From: Nitrososphaeraceae archaeon
Lineage (GTDB): Archaea > Thermoproteota > Nitrososphaeria > Nitrososphaerales > Nitrososphaeraceae
Reading direction: 5' to 3'
Assembly (NCBI GenBank): GCA_009377575.1
Contig: WHTU01000029.1
Span: 1 to 33,632, forward strand
Length of the DNA: 33,632 nt
In this document: positions 26,127-33,390 of the stretch, in pieces
Layout of the letters: each line of letters opens with the position of its first letter
Numbering within the stretch: position 1 is the stretch's first letter
Program-made: the position numbers and the translations under genes
Notes under the pieces: model-generated
Told to the model about the DNA's origin: nothing
The model's database searches: none
The model's input: only the letters and a program-made list of their open reading frames with translations

Positions 26127-26258
26127 TCACCTCCTCTCCTGAGAACCCAGTAGTCTTTGTATAACTGAATCGAAGCTGTCTGACAGGGTTCCTAATTTCT
26201 GAAGAGCTGTGTACGTATCAATTGAGATTCTAATCGTTCTTGTGTTATTCGAACACAT
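26127..26258 (-). CDS. 43-aa ribbon-helix-helix regulator
   Basis: ATG 26258 to TGA 26127, too short for usual gene calling. TRTIRISIDTYTALQKLGTL followed by SDSFDSVIQRLLG is the RHH pattern: a short strand T-x-x-I-R-I-S, then helices with L-x-x-L-G and S-F-D-x-V-I-x-x-L-L, as in CopG/VapB-like antitoxins and plasmid repressors. It is divergent from the gene at 26296, with an inverted repeat between them, and leads the operon into the Cys/His protein. Likely an autoregulator of the element; an antitoxin role is less likely as no toxin is seen beside it. Confidence 0.7.
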   Translation of the reverse strand: MCSNNTRTIRISIDTYTALQKLGTLSDSFDSVIQRLLGSQERR

Positions 26259-26265
26259 GATACAC

Positions 26266-26303
26266 TTTATATACACATGGTAACATCATATAGTAGTGTT
26301 ACC
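26266..26303. promoter_or_regulatory. divergent promoter with operator-like inverted repeat
   Basis: GGTAACA (26279-26285) and TGTTACC (26297-26303) form a perfect inverted repeat with 11-nt spacer across the start of the rightward gene. tttatatac (26266-26274) is spaced 26 nt from GTG 26296. A TATA-like sequence for the leftward RHH gene falls in the spacer. TGTGTT/AACACA repeats at 26240-26257. RHH proteins bind such sites. Confidence 0.55.
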
Positions 26304-27003
26304 TAAAAATGAAGGTGAGAAATCCAGGAATATAACTGAGGGTTACGGTCCTAATCGTTCAATTGTTAAATTCATGATTGCTTTGTTGCAATACAAAGAA
26401 GATGTAAAATTAGTGAATGAATTGGAAGAGCATAAAAGATATCTTGACAAGGAAAAAGTTGACTTACAACACAAGGAGAAAATTAAATTGGAAGAGCATA
26501 AAAGATATCTTGACAAGGAAAAAGTTGGCCTACTGAACAACTGCATCTTTCCTTCGATGGCAAATATTGTGTTCTTTTTTAGATATATCTCCAGATATCC
26601 GGAGCTCAAAGAGGTCTTCGATAATGATATTAAAGATCTGTTAGGAGTACGACGGGAAAACCCTAATAAAGATTATTATGGGTATATTTTCTCTGATTTA
26701 CTACGGTCGATTATAATGCCTGAATTGGGCTATTACAATGAAGAAAAATTGCATGACAAAGATTTTCGGTTGCGATTGACCCAGATTCTGCAGGAGACAG
26801 TCATAGCTAAAACTGGTATATATCTCACCGATATGTTTACGAATGAAAGTATACAAGTTGTTCAAAATGATTTTAACAGGGCGGAGGCTTGGGTAGAAGC
26901 GGTAGCAAATAGTGCAGGTCAGAATGCGGTAGACAACAAACCTCCCAACAGACCTATAAGATTTGGCATTACTCAGATAAGGGAAGATGATGAATTGATA
27001 TAA
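26296..27003 (+). CDS. hypothetical protein with duplicated charged helix
   Basis: 235 aa; the GTG start at 26296 is supported by the TATA box 26 nt upstream (leaderless). Residues 40-78 are a charged helix containing LEEHKRYLDKEKV twice, 22 residues apart. The rest is a helical domain (NCIFPSMANIVFFFRYISRY, YPELKEVFDNDIKDLLG, RLRLTQILQETVIAKTGIYL) that is not recognised. No signal peptide. It is transcribed away from the RHH gene and toward the integrase, so is likely under RHH control. Unknown function. Confidence 0.65.
   Translation: MLPKNEGEKSRNITEGYGPNRSIVKFMIALLQYKEDVKLVNELEEHKRYLDKEKVDLQHKEKIKLEEHKRYLDKEKVGLLNNCIFPSMANIVFFFRYISRYPELKEVFDNDIKDLLGVRRENPNKDYYGYIFSDLLRSIIMPELGYYNEEKLHDKDFRLRLTQILQETVIAKTGIYLTDMFTNESIQVVQNDFNRAEAWVEAVANSAGQNAVDNKPPNRPIRFGITQIREDDELI
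26420..26527 (+). repeat. 42-nt exact internal duplication
   Basis: 26420-26461 and 26486-26527 are identical, offset 66 nt (22 codons), within the gene at 26296. Identity at synonymous positions implies a recent event. Confidence 0.8.
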
Positions 27004-27277
27004 GAGCGATGTGTAGACGTAAACATGGCTAACCTATAATAGAAATCGATCCGAAATTCTCACAAAATTGGAAGGTTATCTCTTGTTGAATTTCTGTTGG
27101 TTATTAGCCAAGGTTAAAAATAGTCCATTTTATCATTGAAAAATTATCAACCTTTTCTGATGGTGGCTTAAGTCGTTTACCTGTTTAATTAGCGATCACA
27201 TAAGGTATACCCTTAATAATTGAGCCGGTCCCATTGGATGTAATTTCCAGTCTGACCTCTTGTAGTAATATCTCTTT

Positions 27278-28698
27278 TTATGAGGCCTGTTTTAATATTC
27301 CAGAAGAAAACATTGATTGAGCCACATTCATAAGCTCTTGTTGATCTTTTATTTTAGAAAGACCTGTTATGAGTTTCTCCATCATAGTTTGCATCACATC
27401 AACTCTTTCTTCCATAACTGCCAGTTTATCCTCTTTCTTCTTTTGTTCTTCAATCGTTTCACTATACGCATCGTATGTTAAAACCATCCTACATCTAGCA
27501 CAAAACTTTGAGTCTGGCCTGTTGGGCTCATCACAATTAGGACACTGTTTAGGCTTTAATGCATCCGTCTGTTGTTTCTCTTTTGGTATTATCCCGTACT
27601 CTTCAAGTATAGATTCAGAACTTTCATTACCAAAGTAATGCAAATATTTTAGATGCATTTGAGAATTCCTAGACCATCCGCTGTGTTGCCTCAATATATG
27701 TTCCTTCAGGTATTTACTTTTCTCAGTCAATGCACTATGTCTTCTAATGTATGGGTTCCAAGGTTTGTTTAGCAATTCTTTGATGTGTTGCTTATCATCT
27801 CCTGGAATTTTGGTTTCTAATAGGTTGGGAAAGAGTTTTGTCTTGTAATTTTTATAAATCTGCCGTAAGCCATTTGGACCTAACTTACTTAGTCGACCTC
27901 TATCGCTTAGATTGGGAATTAGGTAAGCGTTAGAATTGCCCCTCTGTGGATGTGCATCTAGCCAATCTTTTATGTATGGTATGCTGCTAATCAACGGGAT
28001 ATGTCTAGAGCCAGTTTTCCCATTGACCAGACATTCAGCATACTGTTTTGCATCAGCTGTACTCTTGAACACTCATCCTTGATTTGTAAATTCAAAATTT
28101 CGTGTGGCCTACAGCTAAGGTCCCTACTGATCGTATGATAACAACGATCCCTTTTGCTAGGACAATATTTTAGAAAAAGCAAGTCATCTTCAGTGCTCCA
28201 AAGGTCAGAAGGTTTGTAAATTGAAGTTTCCTTTCTTTTATATTTTGGAATATTTTCAACAACATTTGGCTTTGGTCTCTTTTTTGGTTCGATTTCTGAG
28301 TAGTACAACCATTTAAAAAACTTGATTATTATTATCCTATGGAGTGAGTGCGTCCCTATCCATTTATGCATTGGATCTTGAGTTTCAGCCTTTTTAAGGG
28401 AATCTAAGTAAGATAACACGTCCCCTCTAGCAACTTTTCCAATGTCTTCCCTCTTGCAGTATTTTGCTAAATCTACGATAGCATAAATATTCATCCTTAT
28501 GTAATTTATTGAAGCATTGTTCTCTCTTTTCAGATCATTAATGACATAATCGATTATGTAAGTCGAATTTTGTTTAGATAATCCCAAGAGTATTTTATGG
28601 AAGTACGGATTTAATCCTTCGACTGCTGACTGAAGCTTAGTTTCGAATTTGACGCATAATGATGTCTGATTCTTAATCTCCGGGTTCGCTACCGTCAC
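27278..28698 (-). pseudogene. tyrosine recombinase/integrase with zinc ribbon, frameshifted
   Basis: About 472 aa in two frames. Part one (28698-28072, GTG start, TATA-like gtttatcta about 26 nt upstream) has the SAM-like core-binding domain (YLDSLKKAET, IIIIKFFKWLYYSEIEPKKR) and the first catalytic Arg in DLSCRPHEILNLQIKD. A one-base deletion at about 28072 joins it to VFKSTADAKQ, with Lys in VNGKTGSRHIPL, the second Arg box YIRRHSALTEKS (His of H-x-x-R replaced), HSGWSRNSQMHLKY and the Tyr in KYLHYFGNESSES. Then a zinc ribbon (CPNCDEPN, FCARC) and a coiled coil. Catalysis of integration at the adjacent att is expected of the intact enzyme. Pseudogene unless recoded or a sequence error. Confidence 0.8.
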
Positions 28699-28741
28699 AT
28701 TGAAATGGCAAGGGTAAAAGATAGATAAACATATCTAGCAC

Positions 28742-28768
28742 ATTATTCTATCTTTAGATAATACTCTG
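28742..28768. repeat. putative attR (27-nt direct repeat)
   Basis: Identical to 5441-5467. It covers the last codons (EYYLKIE) and stop of the gene at 28743-28955, so insertion here leaves that gene whole. 44 nt from the integrase start. Confidence 0.7.
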
Positions 28769-28955
28769 CACAAACGTTCAAAGCTTGCACCATACTCGCA
28801 TCAGTTACTCTCAACATCTCGTCAGTGCACCATTCTATCAGTTTAGCTTGTTGCTGTGTAACACGGATAGTGGTTGCGAGAAGCATATTCGAACCCAAGA
28901 GGCTCATGACGACAGTTAGAAAAAGTATGGAGTAGATTATCTTTATCAATGCCAT
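28743..28955 (-). CDS. small exported protein; integration target
   Basis: 70 aa from ATG 28955 (longer frames upstream to 29150 look non-coding). N-terminal hydrophobic segment MALIKIIYSILFLTVVMSLL, then RVTQQQAKLIEWCTDEMLRV and MVQALNVCAEYYLKIE with two Cys. Likely secreted or anchored by its N-terminus; function unknown. Its 3' end is exactly the attR repeat, and the other copy at 5441 marks the element's far end, so this is the gene the element inserted into without harming it. Confidence 0.6.
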   Translation of the reverse strand: MALIKIIYSILFLTVVMSLLGSNMLLATTIRVTQQQAKLIEWCTDEMLRVTDASMVQALNVCAEYYLKIE

Positions 28956-29633
28956 CCAACAAAGTCTGATACATGAAGTGTTATTAATTCCCTCCGGATC
29001 CCAACCGCCTTGAGGAGATTGTAACAACGTTCTGGAAATGAAGAAACTATGAGAAGATTTCTGCGAGCAGTTATTGAATCCCCTTAGTACATGATTTGAC
29101 TTCATCATGGAAGTTAGGCTAACTCGGTGTCTGATGCTTGCCCATTTCATGGTAATAGGTGACAGTCAGAATAAGGGCAAATGATATTGCATTTGGAGAC
29201 TCCTACAAGAGACATTAAACGTTCTAATGCCAGAACGTTTTATTCAACTAATCCCATTGGCAAAATATATAGTGTTGAATAATAATTAAGGATAGCTGAA
29301 TACGACAATTTACTAATGTGTTTCTTATCCAGACTTTATTAATATCTCTATTGTTTATTGTTTGTTGCTACGTAGAATAATTCAGTGGATTCCCACTGTT
29401 ATCTCTGCTACTTTACTACTTTCGCCATATCAACTGGGGGGAAGATATGATTTGAGTCCATTTTGAAATCAAATAAAGTCGAAAGTAAGATGATTGAATA
29501 ATCATAATATAATTGATAAAATGTCTTATTAGATATTTCAGCAGCTATGTCCAACCGTATCCTCTTCTCGACTAAATCAGCATATGATGATACGTTGGTA
29601 GCATTAGACTGGCTTTATGTTGTATGAGACAAA
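28956..29633. other. intergenic, one hairpin
   Basis: No coding frame. Contains a perfect 9-bp hairpin (29217-29240) and AT-rich sequence. Confidence 0.4.
29217..29240. terminator. 9-bp perfect hairpin, 6-nt loop
   Basis: aaacgttct / agaacgttt around aatgcc. Confidence 0.5.
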
Positions 29634-29642
29634 AGAACTAGG

Positions 29643-29744
29643 CTATTTTCTGCTAGCACATTCCTTGCATATCACAAACTGCTTTTGGTCCGCTACATCA
29701 GGGCTTTCCCATCTTGCGCCACATCTAGGACATTGCATCATCAT
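29643..29744 (-). CDS. 33-aa zinc-ribbon microprotein, copy B
   Basis: Starts with three ATG codons and reads QCPRCGARWESPDVAD, then QFVICKECASRK. Same protein as 13879-13977 except for one extra Met and Gly to Val. Two CxxC knuckles. Identity of nearly all bases, including silent positions, means recent duplication, gene conversion or strong constraint. Confidence 0.6.
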   Translation of the reverse strand: MMMQCPRCGARWESPDVADQKQFVICKECASRK

Positions 29745-29987
29745 CAAGCTGTACTAATTCTAGTTTATTAATGTCTTTAGCTGAAGCTAATCCTTCAATA
29801 TGGATACTACACCAATGAAAAAGAAGGAAAGGAAGGGATAGGGCTAATCCCAACCTTTCACAATATGGAAGATGTCAGTACGGGAGTAATAGAACAACGC
29901 ATATTTACATCTGGTTATCTACAAAAATTTACTGCGTTCACAAAACTTTATCAGCTGCACAATGGAAAAGGGGTCGTAACAACAGCA

Positions 29988-30098
29988 ATGCGTAAGAGGA
30001 AATGTAATTCATGTGGTGGTACCGGCATAACTGTTTTCGACTTTAACAATGATGCAATATATAGTAAGTATTGCAATGGAAACGGGCGTACCGATTGA
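29988..30098 (+). CDS. 36-aa protein with DnaJ-type CxxCxGxG motif
   Basis: From ATG 29988: MRKRKCNSCGGTGITVFDFN, then SKYCNGNGRTD. CNSCGGTG is a complete CxxCxGxG zinc half-site; the second half-site would be CKYCNGNG but the first Cys is Ser (agt for tgt). The longer frame from 29865 looks non-coding ahead of this ATG. In copy A only the last codons survive. Either a degenerating zinc microprotein or a site with one altered ligand. Confidence 0.45.
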   Translation: MRKRKCNSCGGTGITVFDFNNDAIYSKYCNGNGRTD

Positions 30099-30101
30099 CT
30101 T

Positions 30102-30158
30102 CTTTTCGTGTATGAACGAAAAGATAGTAGGTAGGTTGGAATACTTACCTACCTACTA
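30102..30158. ncRNA. two tandem perfect hairpins, copy B
   Basis: cttttcgt/acgaaaag (30102-30123) and tagtaggtaggt/acctacctacta (30125-30158); reverse complement of 13684-13740 without a change. Confidence 0.45.
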
Positions 30159-30323
30159 AAGACCATAGTCAAGGTTAAGATATGGGTTGGTAATATTCAT
30201 AACAGAAGCAGAATATTTAACATTTGACAATAGGCTCTATATGATCTATGAACGCAATGGAATTAAATCAATGGCTTGTTCTTTATGATCACATAACGCA
30301 ATAGACAACAGAAATCTCTAACT

Positions 30324-30378
30324 GGGTGGGTGACCTAACACTTGTCGGCATCCCTGACTATCAATAGGTCACCTGCCT
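30324..30378. other. long hairpin at the outer end of copy B
   Basis: ggtgaccta (30329-30337) pairs with taggtcacc (30365-30373), extended outward by G-C and G-T pairs; 27-nt loop. Counterpart of 13476-13532. Confidence 0.5.
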
Positions 30379-30477
30379 TTAGTGCATATCATTGACTCCC
30401 TACGACTGCTATTACGCTGCATGCTACTAACCAGTAACTTCTAAAACATAGAAGGATGGCTTTGTCATGCGTGAGAA

Positions 30478-31137
30478 CTAATCGCCAGCAAATTTTTTTC
30501 TAACAAGCAAAGCAACAATTGACGTTCCAATAAATGTGGCACTCCAGTACAACCAGAGATTATCCAGCACCCCAGAAGTTAAAGCAGGAGCCAGTGAACG
30601 TGCAGGATTCATTGATGCTCCAGATATAAATGCAAGAAAAAATATGTCAAGTCCGACTATTCCTCCGATGACAAGTCCGCCGTATCCTCTTAATCCTTTG
30701 GTATAGACAACCACTACTATTACAGCCATCAATAATGCAGATGCTAGTATCTCAATTCCAAATATCGTAGGTAACGGAAATGCATAATTAGATGAGTTCG
30801 CACCTAAGTCAGCGTTATTTCCAATTATATACATTACAAATAAACTTCCTAATAATGCACCCAAGATTTCGGCAGTGAAATAGTATACTAGATGTAGCTT
30901 AGTAATATGTTTAGTAATCAGAAATCCTAATGTTACTGCTGGGTTAAAGTGAGCCATAGATATCTTGCCAAATAAATATACTCCTACTGCTACTCCTATG
31001 AATGGAAGAAATGCTATGAACGGTATACCTAATATCCCATTGAATTTAGCATCAATCACTACTGCACCAGTAGCCAGGACAACTACGATGAATGTACCTA
31101 TTACTTCTACAATGAACTTTTTTGATTTAGTGTAAGT
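30478..31137 (-). CDS. aquaporin/aquaglyceroporin (MIP family), arsenic operon
   Basis: The full domain is 219 codons with six helices and both pore motifs: HFNPAVTLGF and SGASMNPARSLAPAL. The first helix (KKFIVEVIGTFIVVVLATGA) lies before the first usable start, GTG 31059; no ATG, GTG or TTG exists between it and the TAA of arsC at 31138-31140, and the frame is the same as arsC. So it is either translated from a rare codon, by reinitiation or read-through, or was once fused to arsC. In ars operons such channels let arsenite out after ArsC has reduced arsenate. From GTG 31059 alone it would lack helix 1. Confidence 0.85.
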   Translation of the reverse strand, partial: TYTKSKKFIVEVIGTFIVVVLATGAVVIDAKFNGILGIPFIAFLPFIGVAVGVYLFGKISMAHFNPAVTLGFLITKHITKLHLVYYFTAEILGALLGSLFVMYIIGNNADLGANSSNYAFPLPTIFGIEILASALLMAVIVVVVYTKGLRGYGGLVIGGIVGLDIFFLAFISGASMNPARSLAPALTSGVLDNLWLYWSATFIGTSIVALLVRKKFAGD

Positions 31138-31596
31138 TTATCTTCTATTATCTTCTTCAGCGACAGAAATGCCTGCTGCAAGTTCCTTGATTCTCCTCTC
31201 TATCTCATCTCTAATTTCTCTAACTTTTTCGATCGGTTTATCTTTAGGATCTTCGATACCCCAGTCAATTACCTTAGGAATAAACAGCGTAGGACAGAAA
31301 TTCTTGTCCATGCATCCCCTGTTAATGATCTTATCTGAATTTCTCATCATATCTTCCATGAGGTCCTTAGACCTTTGTTTAGATATGTCTATTCCAATTT
31401 CGTTCATTACCTGTATTGCAAGTGGGTTGATCTGTGAGGTCGGTTTTGTTCCTGCACTCATTGGTTCAAAACCCTCTGGAGCATATTTTCTAAAGAATCC
31501 CTCCGCCATTTGACTTCTACCTGCATTCTGCACACAGACAAAGAGTATCGTCTTCTTTGTTTTGATTTTTGATTTAGTACTAAATGAAAATTTCAT
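31138..31596 (-). CDS. arsC: arsenate reductase, low-molecular-weight phosphatase type
   Basis: 152 aa. P-loop CVQNAGRSQMAEGFFRKYAP (C-x5-R), a conserved SAGTKPTSQINPLAIQVMNE, GCMDKNFCPTLFIPKVIDWG with further Cys, and DPKDKPIEKVREIRDEIE with the Asp-Pro of the general acid. Thioredoxin-coupled reduction of arsenate to arsenite in the cytosol is the family's role. The gene begins 25 nt after arsM and its stop is directly followed, in the same frame, by the aquaporin. Slightly long C-terminus (AAGISVAEEDNRR) that may be a former linker. Confidence 0.9.
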   Translation of the reverse strand: MKFSFSTKSKIKTKKTILFVCVQNAGRSQMAEGFFRKYAPEGFEPMSAGTKPTSQINPLAIQVMNEIGIDISKQRSKDLMEDMMRNSDKIINRGCMDKNFCPTLFIPKVIDWGIEDPKDKPIEKVREIRDEIERRIKELAAGISVAEEDNRR

Positions 31597-31621
31597 TCAT
31601 AATCACGATTCTTGGTTTTCA

Positions 31622-32446
31622 TCAATCTTTTACTGCTTTGATAACCAGACTGCTAATCCGTCGGTTATCAACCTGGTCCCCCTCAGTATAGATCTTTTCA
31701 TCTAATACCTCTACGTTTTCAAATCCGCCTTTTTTGATGCTAGCAATATAATTATCTTTAGTCAATGCACCATCAATGCAGCTGCACCACTTTTCTGGAT
31801 CTATCGATGAGACGTCTTCTGCTATTTGCTTATCTGTAACAAGGTCTGAAATAACCATTCTGCCAATTCCGTTAGGTTTGAGAATTCTATATATTTCTCT
31901 AAATGCCTTCACCTTATCTGTTGTTAGATTAATTACGCAGTTACTTATTACGACATCTACGCTGTTACTATCAACAGGGATTCTTTCTTCGATATCTCCT
32001 TTCCTGAATTCAACGTTGGTATAACCATTATTGGCTGCGTTCTTGCTTGCTTTTTCTAGCATTTCATTAGTCATATCTATCCCTATTACTCTCCCCGAAT
32101 CCTTGACTATGTTAGCTGCAAGAAATACATCAATACCTGCACCTGAACCTAGATCAACGACCGTATCACCCTCCTTAATAAAAGCAAACTTTGTAGGGGT
32201 TCCACATCCGGCTCCAAGAATTGATGCTTCTGGTATAGATTTTAGCTCCTTAGTATCGTATCCAACTAGTTCAGCAACTTGTGCAGCTGATTGTGAAGGT
32301 TGTAGAACTGTATTATCATTTCCTGAGCAACATCCTCCTCCTCCACTTCCAATACCATCTGAAGGACCACAACAAGATTCTCCTGTCAATGCTATCTTTC
32401 CATATCTCTCCTTTACTTTTTCCTTTATTTTTAGTGAATCAGACAT
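31622..32446 (-). CDS. arsM: arsenite S-adenosylmethionine methyltransferase
   Basis: 274 aa. SAM motif I VVDLGSGAGIDVFLAA, preceded by SILGAGCGTPTKFAFIKEGD. The three Cys expected for As(III) binding are visible: AGCGTP, ISNCVINLTTD and WCSCIDGAL. The N-terminus has extra Cys clusters (ESCCGPSDG, GGGCCSGND), usual in ArsM. Methylates arsenite to volatile or less bound species in the cytosol. First gene of the ars operon; a TATA box (cttaaatag, 32468-32476) is 26 nt upstream of ATG, so the mRNA is leaderless. Confidence 0.92.
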   Translation of the reverse strand: MSDSLKIKEKVKERYGKIALTGESCCGPSDGIGSGGGGCCSGNDNTVLQPSQSAAQVAELVGYDTKELKSIPEASILGAGCGTPTKFAFIKEGDTVVDLGSGAGIDVFLAANIVKDSGRVIGIDMTNEMLEKASKNAANNGYTNVEFRKGDIEERIPVDSNSVDVVISNCVINLTTDKVKAFREIYRILKPNGIGRMVISDLVTDKQIAEDVSSIDPEKWCSCIDGALTKDNYIASIKKGGFENVEVLDEKIYTEGDQVDNRRISSLVIKAVKD

Positions 32447-32467
32447 CCCATATGTTTACTGGAGAAA

Positions 32468-32476
32468 CTATTTAAG
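32468..32476 (-). promoter_or_regulatory. TATA box of the arsenic operon
   Basis: cttaaatag on the minus strand, about 26 nt before the arsM ATG. No clear ArsR-type palindrome was seen next to it. Confidence 0.55.
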
Positions 32477-32550
32477 TTAGCAAGAGAAGCTGGGTAAAGT
32501 AAGTGTAAAAATGGAAACTAAAGCAAAGTCTAAAAAATCGACATATCGCT

Positions 32551-32736
32551 TTACGTTCTTGACTCTACAAACACGATTCTTTGCAACCATAAGAACCTGA
32601 CAACAATGAAGATACCAAATCCTACCATTACACCAGAGCTTATGTAATCTATAATTTCATGTTCCTCTCCTTCTGCGACAAAAAGAGTCGCTTCAAGAAG
32701 CTCACCTGCCATCCATATTCCAAATGATACCATCAT
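32551..32736 (-). CDS. small membrane protein
   Basis: 61 aa with two helices (MMVSFGIWMAGELLEATLFV, ISSGVMVGFGIFIVVRFLWL) around an acidic loop (EGEEHEIID). The frame is open well upstream of the ATG (DKKFACSHWIIGIV), overlapping the end of the next gene, so it may start earlier or be the continuation of that gene after a frameshift. Function unknown. Confidence 0.55.
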   Translation of the reverse strand: MMVSFGIWMAGELLEATLFVAEGEEHEIIDYISSGVMVGFGIFIVVRFLWLQRIVFVESRT

Positions 32737-32747
32737 TACAATTCCAA

Positions 32748-33023
32748 TTATCCAGTGAGAACATGCGAACTTTTTATCTGAAGGATAGAGTATGCGACCA
32801 TCAGCCCAAATGCTGCGACTATGAAGCAGAGTTTTGCAAATATATCATAGTTGATGACCTCAAAAGATTCCAACATCGAATGAATTCCATATGTTAGTAA
32901 CGCTGTGAATAGAAGTAGTGATAGGATTCTCTGACTTTCAGTTTTTATATTCATTACAAAATAAAGAGGAATACTACTAGCGGCAAACACTATGGCCAGA
33001 AAGATAAGTTGGATCAATTCCAT
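32748..33023 (-). CDS. small three-helix membrane protein
   Basis: 91 aa, three hydrophobic helices (LIQLIFLAIVFAASSIPLYF, ILSLLLFTALLTYGIHSMLE, LCFIVAAFGLMVAYSILQI). The fourth-helix-like region of the following gene would extend it if the frame shifted by one, so the two may be a single protein. Overlaps the stop of the 42-aa gene upstream by 10 nt. Layout resembles short archaeal sensor-type membrane proteins; no function assigned. Confidence 0.6.
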   Translation of the reverse strand: MELIQLIFLAIVFAASSIPLYFVMNIKTESQRILSLLLFTALLTYGIHSMLESFEVINYDIFAKLCFIVAAFGLMVAYSILQIKSSHVLTG

Positions 33024-33142
33024 AACTTGTATTTTACTCCTTCAAATCGTAAGGAATAAAGATCAGCGTGTGAGAATAACAATAAAGTACCAAATACAAA
33101 CGCTGCCATTACTACTAGCGCTGACATAATGCTTACTATCAT
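33014..33142 (-). CDS. 42-aa single-helix membrane microprotein
   Basis: ATG 33142 to TGA 33014, MIVSIMSALVVMAAFVFGTL then LLFSHADLYSLRFEGVKYKL. One membrane helix and a short polar tail. Its end overlaps the start of the next gene, a sign of coupled translation. Below usual length cut-offs. Confidence 0.5.
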   Translation of the reverse strand: MIVSIMSALVVMAAFVFGTLLLFSHADLYSLRFEGVKYKLWN

Positions 33143-33390
33143 TTTCCCATCGCAAGATGTTTTCTCATCTTTATGAAATATTATAGAAATAATCCTTTTT
33201 TAACAGTTATTATATATTTTGAAAAGTATTAACAGTGGGCAGACAATTATATCTAGAATCAGTCATATGCAATACTATAACACACTGACCTTTTATTGCT
33301 TATCGCATGTTGAAGGTCAGATCAACTAGCAAATTGCACTAATGTAAAAATGATTTTTATACCTTAGATACTCAATCGAAGGAGTAATTA
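33143..33390. other. divergent promoter region with hairpin
   Basis: ctgacctt (33285-33292) and aaggtcag (33313-33320) form a perfect 8-bp hairpin with a 20-nt loop. tttttatacc (33353-33362) is the likely TATA box for the gene at 33391. Confidence 0.45.

Larger units (their letters stand above)
5441..28768. mobile_element. putative 23.3-kb integrated element
   Basis: Bounded by a perfect 27-nt direct repeat at 5441-5467 and 28742-28768. The right copy is the 3' end of an intact gene (28743-28955); the left copy has no gene around it. A tyrosine integrase starts 44 nt inside the right end. The right arm also carries a P-loop ATPase with zinc finger, an RHH regulator and microproteins typical of plasmid or virus-like elements. 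Integration into the 3' end of a gene with restoration of its sequence is the known behaviour of archaeal integrases. Boundaries are seen in the sequence; mobility is inferred, and the frameshifted integrase suggests the element is now fixed. Confidence 0.7.
29634..30382 (-). repeat. inverted duplicated module, copy B
   Basis: Reverse-complement counterpart of 13472-13985. It lies outside the att-bounded element, copy A inside. Holds about 200 nt (about 29850-30060) that copy A lacks, with the start of a zinc-motif ORF. Confidence 0.85.

Noticed and set aside
26127-26258. RHH protein as antitoxin of a toxin-antitoxin pair
   Set aside because: Neighbouring genes show no PIN, RelE or other toxin motif; a repressor role is simpler.
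29865-29987. N-terminal extension of the CxxCxGxG ORF
   Set aside because: Sequence ahead of ATG 29988 is not protein-like; the short start is preferred.
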